From contig JAQTLN010000005.1 of assembly GCA_028714875.1 (NCBI GenBank), positions 124,001 through 188,000 on the forward strand: a stretch of 64,000 nt of DNA. Reading direction: 5' to 3'. Each line of letters starts with the position of its first letter. The first letter of the stretch is position 1. This document shows positions 60,774 through 64,000 of the stretch, one piece after another. The DNA comes from Gallionellaceae bacterium. GTDB taxonomy: Bacteria > Pseudomonadota > Gammaproteobacteria > Burkholderiales > Thiobacillaceae. Both the position numbers and the translations under genes were made by a program. The notes under the pieces were generated by a model, which was not told where the DNA came from, searched no databases, and saw nothing but the letters and a program-made list of their open reading frames with translations.

Positions 60774-62633
60774 ATGGAAAGCCCGACCTCGAATGACAAG
60801 TTTCCCTTTCGCCTGTTTTTTCTGCTCTTTACCTCGATTGCGCTATTGATCCTGGCTGGCGCCTGGTATGTCGGGAATGAGCGGATATCCAGTGAGTTGG
60901 ACATCACGCGATCCAGCGAGATCGGCACCGTCGTCATGGGTGTGCGGCGCCTGGACGATGAGTTGCACGCGCCATTTCGTCAGTTGCATACGCTCGTCAA
61001 CGAGAAGGCCATCCGCCTGGCCATTGACGCCAACGACAAGAATGCGGCCAGGGGCATGGAAGCGGCGTTTACCACGCTGGTCGCCTTCAACGAGGTGGTC
61101 GACAAGGTGCGCTGGATAGACCAGAGCGGCATGGAGCGGGTGCGAATCAACAATGTGGCGGGCAAACCCGAGAGCGTGCCTGCCGCGCGGTTGCAAAATC
61201 AGTCCGACAGTTACTACTTCACCAACGCCATGCGGCTCAAACCAGGCCAGGTGTTCATCTCGTCACTCGACCTGAACGTCGAGTACGGTAAGGTGGAAGT
61301 GCCGCACAAGCCGGTGCTGCGGCTGGCGACGCCGGTCCAGGACAGCAAGGGCCAGGCGCGTGGTGTCCTGGTCATCAATGTCGCCGCCAAGTACTTTCTC
61401 GATTCCTTTACCGACAGCCTGGTGGGTGCTCGCGATCACGCCATGTTGCTGAACAGCGGGGGCTACTGGCTGGTCAGTCCGGATTCGGAAGATGCCTTCG
61501 GCTTCATGTTCCAGAGCCAGAAAACCCTGGGCAGTGTTCATCCGGAAGCCTGGCGGGCCATCACCAGCATTCCCTCCGGCCAGGTCGAGAACGCGAGCGG
61601 TCTGTGGACCTGGAGCACGGTCTACCCGCTCAAGGTCAGCGACAGCAGAACCATCGCGGATATCCCGAACTGGCTGGTCGTCTCGCATCTGCCCGCCAGC
61701 CAGTTGGCGTTGATCCGCGAAGGCGCCTGGACCACGATAGGCGTCAATACGTTGATCCTGCTGGCGTTGTTCGGCGTGCTTAGCGCCTGGCTGGCGCGCG
61801 CGCTGACGGGCCGTGCCCATGCGCTGGTGGAAGCGACCCGCGCCCAAGCGGAGGCGGAGACGGCGAAGCGATTGGCCGAGGTACACCGCCGCTTCCGCCT
61901 GGTGGTGGAGGCCAATGCCACCGGCCTGCTGGTGGTCGATGGCGGCGGCATCATCGTCCTGGTCAACCCGGCTCTGGCGCGTATGTTCGGCTATGCCAAG
62001 GAGGAGTTGGTCGGCCAGCCGATGGAAATACTCCTGCCCGAGTCGGAACATCAACGGCATGTCGGTCTGCGCGCGAGCTACATGCATACACCCCTGCCCA
62101 GGCCGATGGGCGCCGGGCGCGACCTGCATGGCCGGCGAAAGGACGGCAGCATCCTGCCGGTGGAAATCAGCCTGAGTTCCTTCACCGAGAACGGCCAGCA
62201 ATTTGTCGATGCCGTCGTCGTCGACATTTCCGAACGCAAGCGGATCGAACAATTGCATCAGCAGACCGAGACGCGCCTGCAACTGCTGATGCAAACCAAC
62301 CCCAACGGGGTGGTGGTGGTGGATGACCAGGGCCGGATTCAAATGACCAACCCCGCGCTCGATCGCATGTTCGGCTATGCCCCCGAGGAGTTGCTGGAGC
62401 AGGCTGTGGAAACGTTGGTGCCCGAGGTCAGCCGGGGTCAGCACAGCCGCCTGCGTGAGCAATATCTGCAAGCCCCGAGCATCCGGCCGATGGGTGCGGG
62501 CCTTGCTCTGCATGGGCGGCGCAAGGACAGAAGCACGTTCCCCATCGAAGTCAGCCTGGCGAGCTTTGAAGAAGAGAGGAGGGTATTCGTGCAAGCCACC
62601 ATTGTGGATATTCCCGCGCGTACGCTCGCATAA
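60774..62633 (+). CDS. Membrane Cache sensor with two PAS domains and no output domain
   Basis: A 619-residue protein. TM1 about 13-32, a large extracytoplasmic Cache/LuxQ-like domain (about 33-318, including the double-Cache pattern LRLATPVQDSKGQARGVLVINV), TM2 about 322-343, a coiled-coil helix, PAS1 about 375-490 and PAS2 about 498-615. It stops directly after the second PAC (VDIPARTLA). No kinase, GGDEF or methyl-accepting output follows. The PAS repeats are similar to each other (RMFGYAxEEL in both), which indicates internal duplication. It may be truncated or may dimerise with a kinase. Confidence 0.85.
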   Translation: MESPTSNDKFPFRLFFLLFTSIALLILAGAWYVGNERISSELDITRSSEIGTVVMGVRRLDDELHAPFRQLHTLVNEKAIRLAIDANDKNAARGMEAAFTTLVAFNEVVDKVRWIDQSGMERVRINNVAGKPESVPAARLQNQSDSYYFTNAMRLKPGQVFISSLDLNVEYGKVEVPHKPVLRLATPVQDSKGQARGVLVINVAAKYFLDSFTDSLVGARDHAMLLNSGGYWLVSPDSEDAFGFMFQSQKTLGSVHPEAWRAITSIPSGQVENASGLWTWSTVYPLKVSDSRTIADIPNWLVVSHLPASQLALIREGAWTTIGVNTLILLALFGVLSAWLARALTGRAHALVEATRAQAEAETAKRLAEVHRRFRLVVEANATGLLVVDGGGIIVLVNPALARMFGYAKEELVGQPMEILLPESEHQRHVGLRASYMHTPLPRPMGAGRDLHGRRKDGSILPVEISLSSFTENGQQFVDAVVVDISERKRIEQLHQQTETRLQLLMQTNPNGVVVVDDQGRIQMTNPALDRMFGYAPEELLEQAVETLVPEVSRGQHSRLREQYLQAPSIRPMGAGLALHGRRKDRSTFPIEVSLASFEEERRVFVQATIVDIPARTLA

Positions 62634-62733
62634 ATCGCCCCGCCTGCTTGGGAGCTATTCCCGTATATGCACACGATGCGCTTCGTATCGCGCCGCGCGG
62701 TGCTGAATCCCCCAAGCGGCACGGTTTGCTCCG

Positions 62734-62739
62734 TATAAT
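62734..62739 (+). promoter_or_regulatory. TATAAT -10 element upstream of rhlE
   Basis: A perfect TATAAT (62734-62739) preceded by CCG; no good -35 hexamer lies at the matching distance. The predicted start is about 62746, just before a GC-rich hairpin. Confidence 0.55.
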
Positions 62740-62750
62740 CCGCGCCTCTC

Positions 62751-62782
62751 GCGTGCCCAACCAATCGGCACGCGTTTTCTTT
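62751..62782 (+). terminator. Terminator-like hairpin in the rhlE leader
   Basis: GCGTGCC (62751-62757) pairs with GGCACGC (62767-62773); a GTTTTCTTT tract follows. It resembles an intrinsic terminator, but lies between the likely promoter and the gene, so it could be a 5' attenuator of the RNA helicase. Confidence 0.6.
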
Positions 62783-62853
62783 GTTACCCCATCCCATTTC
62801 GTCTGCCTCGATTGGTGCCGCGTTTGAGCGGCAGGCCGTCGCAGGAGTAGTTC

Positions 62854-64000
62854 ATGTCATCCCCCCTCGATTCTTCCGCCCCGGCATTCGCCGACTTGGG
62901 CCTGGCTTCCCCCTTGCTGCGCGCCATTCAGGACGCCGGCTACACTACCCCGACGCCGATCCAGGCGCAGGCTATTCCCCTGGTGCTGGCCGGCGGCGAT
63001 CTGCTGGCCGCCGCGCAGACCGGTACCGGCAAGACCGCCGGTTTTGTCCTGCCCATCCTGCATCGCTTGATGGACAAGCCGCTGGTGCCCAAGCCCGGCC
63101 GCCCGCGTTGCCTGATTCTGGTGCCCACCCGCGAACTGGCGGCGCAGGTGGAAGAGTCGGTGCAGACCTACGGCAAACATTTTCCCCTGGTCTCGATGGT
63201 CATGTTCGGCGGGGTCAACATCAATCCGCAGTACAAGGCCTTGCGTGGCCGCCTGGACATTCTGGTCGCTACCCCCGGCCGTCTGCTCGACCATGTCGGC
63301 CAGAAGACCGTGGACCTGTCCGGTGTGGAAATCCTGGTGCTCGATGAAGCAGACCGCATGCTGGACATGGGCTTCATCCGCGACATCCGCAAGGTGATCA
63401 CGTTGATCCCGAAACAGCGCCAGACCCTGTTGTTCTCGGCGACCTTCTCCGAAGAAATTCGCACCCTGGCCAACACGCTGCTGAACAATCCCGGCACCGT
63501 CGAAGTCGCGCGCCGCAATACCGCCTCGGAACTGGTGGAACAGTCGGTGCATCTGGTGCCGCAGGCGCACAAGAAAGAATTTCTTGCCCACCTGATCCGC
63601 CATCACAACTGGCAGCAGGTCCTGGTGTTCACCCGCACCAAGCACGGCGCCAACAAGTTGGCCGAGAAGCTGCTCAAGGACAAGATTCCGGCGGCGGCGA
63701 TTCACGGCAACAAGAGCCAGGCCGCGCGTACCCGCGCGCTGGCCCAGTTCAAGGACAGTACCCTGCAGGTGCTGGTGGCAACCGACATCGCCGCGCGCGG
63801 CATCGACATCGACCAGTTGCCGCAGGTGGTGAACTTCGAACTGCCCAATGTGCCGGAAGACTATGTGCACCGCATCGGCCGCACCGGGCGTGCCGGCAGC
63901 GTCGGCGCTGCGGTGTCGCTGGTGGATAACGAAGAGATGGGCTACCTGAAGGACATCGAGCGCCTGATCAAGCGTTCCATCGCCCGTGTGGTGGTGGAGG
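62854..64000 (+). CDS. rhlE: DEAD-box RNA helicase RhlE, 3' end beyond the right edge
   Basis: ATP-dependent RNA helicase of the RhlE subgroup. The 382 visible residues contain Q motif [26 protein letters not shown], motif [13 protein letters not shown], Ia PTRELAAQV, Ib [37 protein letters not shown], and the RecA2 motifs [26 protein letters not shown] and [16 protein letters not shown] 62854 has AGGAG 7 bases upstream. The usual basic C-terminal tail would lie outside the window. Confidence 0.95.
   Translation, partial: MSSPLDSSAPAFADLGLASPLLRAIQDAGYTTPTPIQAQAIPLVLAGGDLLAAAQTGTGKTAGFVLPILHRLMDKPLVPKPGRPRCLILVPTRELAAQVEESVQTYGKHFPLVSMVMFGGVNINPQYKALRGRLDILVATPGRLLDHVGQKTVDLSGVEILVLDEADRMLDMGFIRDIRKVITLIPKQRQTLLFSATFSEEIRTLANTLLNNPGTVEVARRNTASELVEQSVHLVPQAHKKEFLAHLIRHHNWQQVLVFTRTKHGANKLAEKLLKDKIPAAAIHGNKSQAARTRALAQFKDSTLQVLVATDIAARGIDIDQLPQVVNFELPNVPEDYVHRIGRTGRAGSVGAAVSLVDNEEMGYLKDIERLIKRSIARVVVE

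Noticed and set aside
1-64000. tRNA, rRNA, tmRNA or RNase P RNA genes
   Set aside because: No cloverleaf-like T-loop GGTTCGAATCC pattern or rRNA segment was noticed on either strand; a covariance-model search would be decisive.

Overview
The window is high-GC chromosomal DNA from a Betaproteobacterium, probably a respiratory, facultatively anaerobic lineage of the Rhodocyclales/Nitrosomonadales type. The call rests on the gloB-methyltransferase-rnhA-dnaQ block, the smpB/ratA-rnfH divergent pair, the ubiUVT genes for oxygen-independent ubiquinone synthesis, and the density of two-component proteins. I cannot name the genus. No rRNA, tRNA, CRISPR array, prophage or complete insertion sequence was seen.

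Layout. 1-2.1 kb: penicillin-binding protein 1C (3' end outside the window). 2.3-9.7 kb: a small membrane protein, alanine dehydrogenase, a tightly overlapped smpB-mnmH-copA operon, ratA-rnfH, and two small envelope proteins. 9.9-13.9 kb: yaeQ, an S4 RNA-binding protein, phosphoglucomutase and a K+ channel. 14-16.2 kb: a ParE/Phd toxin-antitoxin pair beside the 3' stump of a second K+ channel gene, then a HicA-like protein and a geranylgeranyl-reductase-type flavoprotein. 16.4-21.9 kb: a co-directional cluster with an anaerobic flavour (DUF2249, a polytopic membrane protein, a YhcC radical-SAM protein, ubiU, ubiV, ubiT, an FmdE-like protein). 22-28.9 kb: rsgA, phhB, cytochrome c, M48 protease, orn, glucan phosphorylase, crcB and a DUF190 protein. 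29.2-46.9 kb: a signalling island with an HD-GYP regulator, two giant hybrid kinases (one with a PhnD-like sensor), a REC-PAS-GGDEF-EAL protein, a single-domain regulator, two PAS/HAMP kinases (one reading into a PhnD-like protein), a REC-ATPase regulator and a CusS-like kinase. 47-56.9 kb: ygiQ, a MoxR ATPase, a FemAB-like acyltransferase, DUF938, a CDGSH protein, mltD, gloB, a methyltransferase, rnhA and dnaQ. 57-64 kb: a TonB-dependent receptor with a periplasmic binding protein, an orphan small protein, a PAS sensor without output domain, and rhlE (cut by the right edge).

The most unusual property is a rich set of short palindromic repeats, at least eight families. They lie not only between genes but inside reading frames without breaking them: in pbpC, three different families in copA, ygiQ, the signal peptide of a sensor kinase, and the linker that joins a histidine kinase to a PhnD-like protein. 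This resembles the behaviour of Rickettsia palindromic elements. Other points of interest are the K+ channel remnant next to the toxin-antitoxin pair, heptamer-repeat hairpins placed directly before the ubiV and crcB start codons, and PhnD-type sensors wired to a c-di-GMP network.
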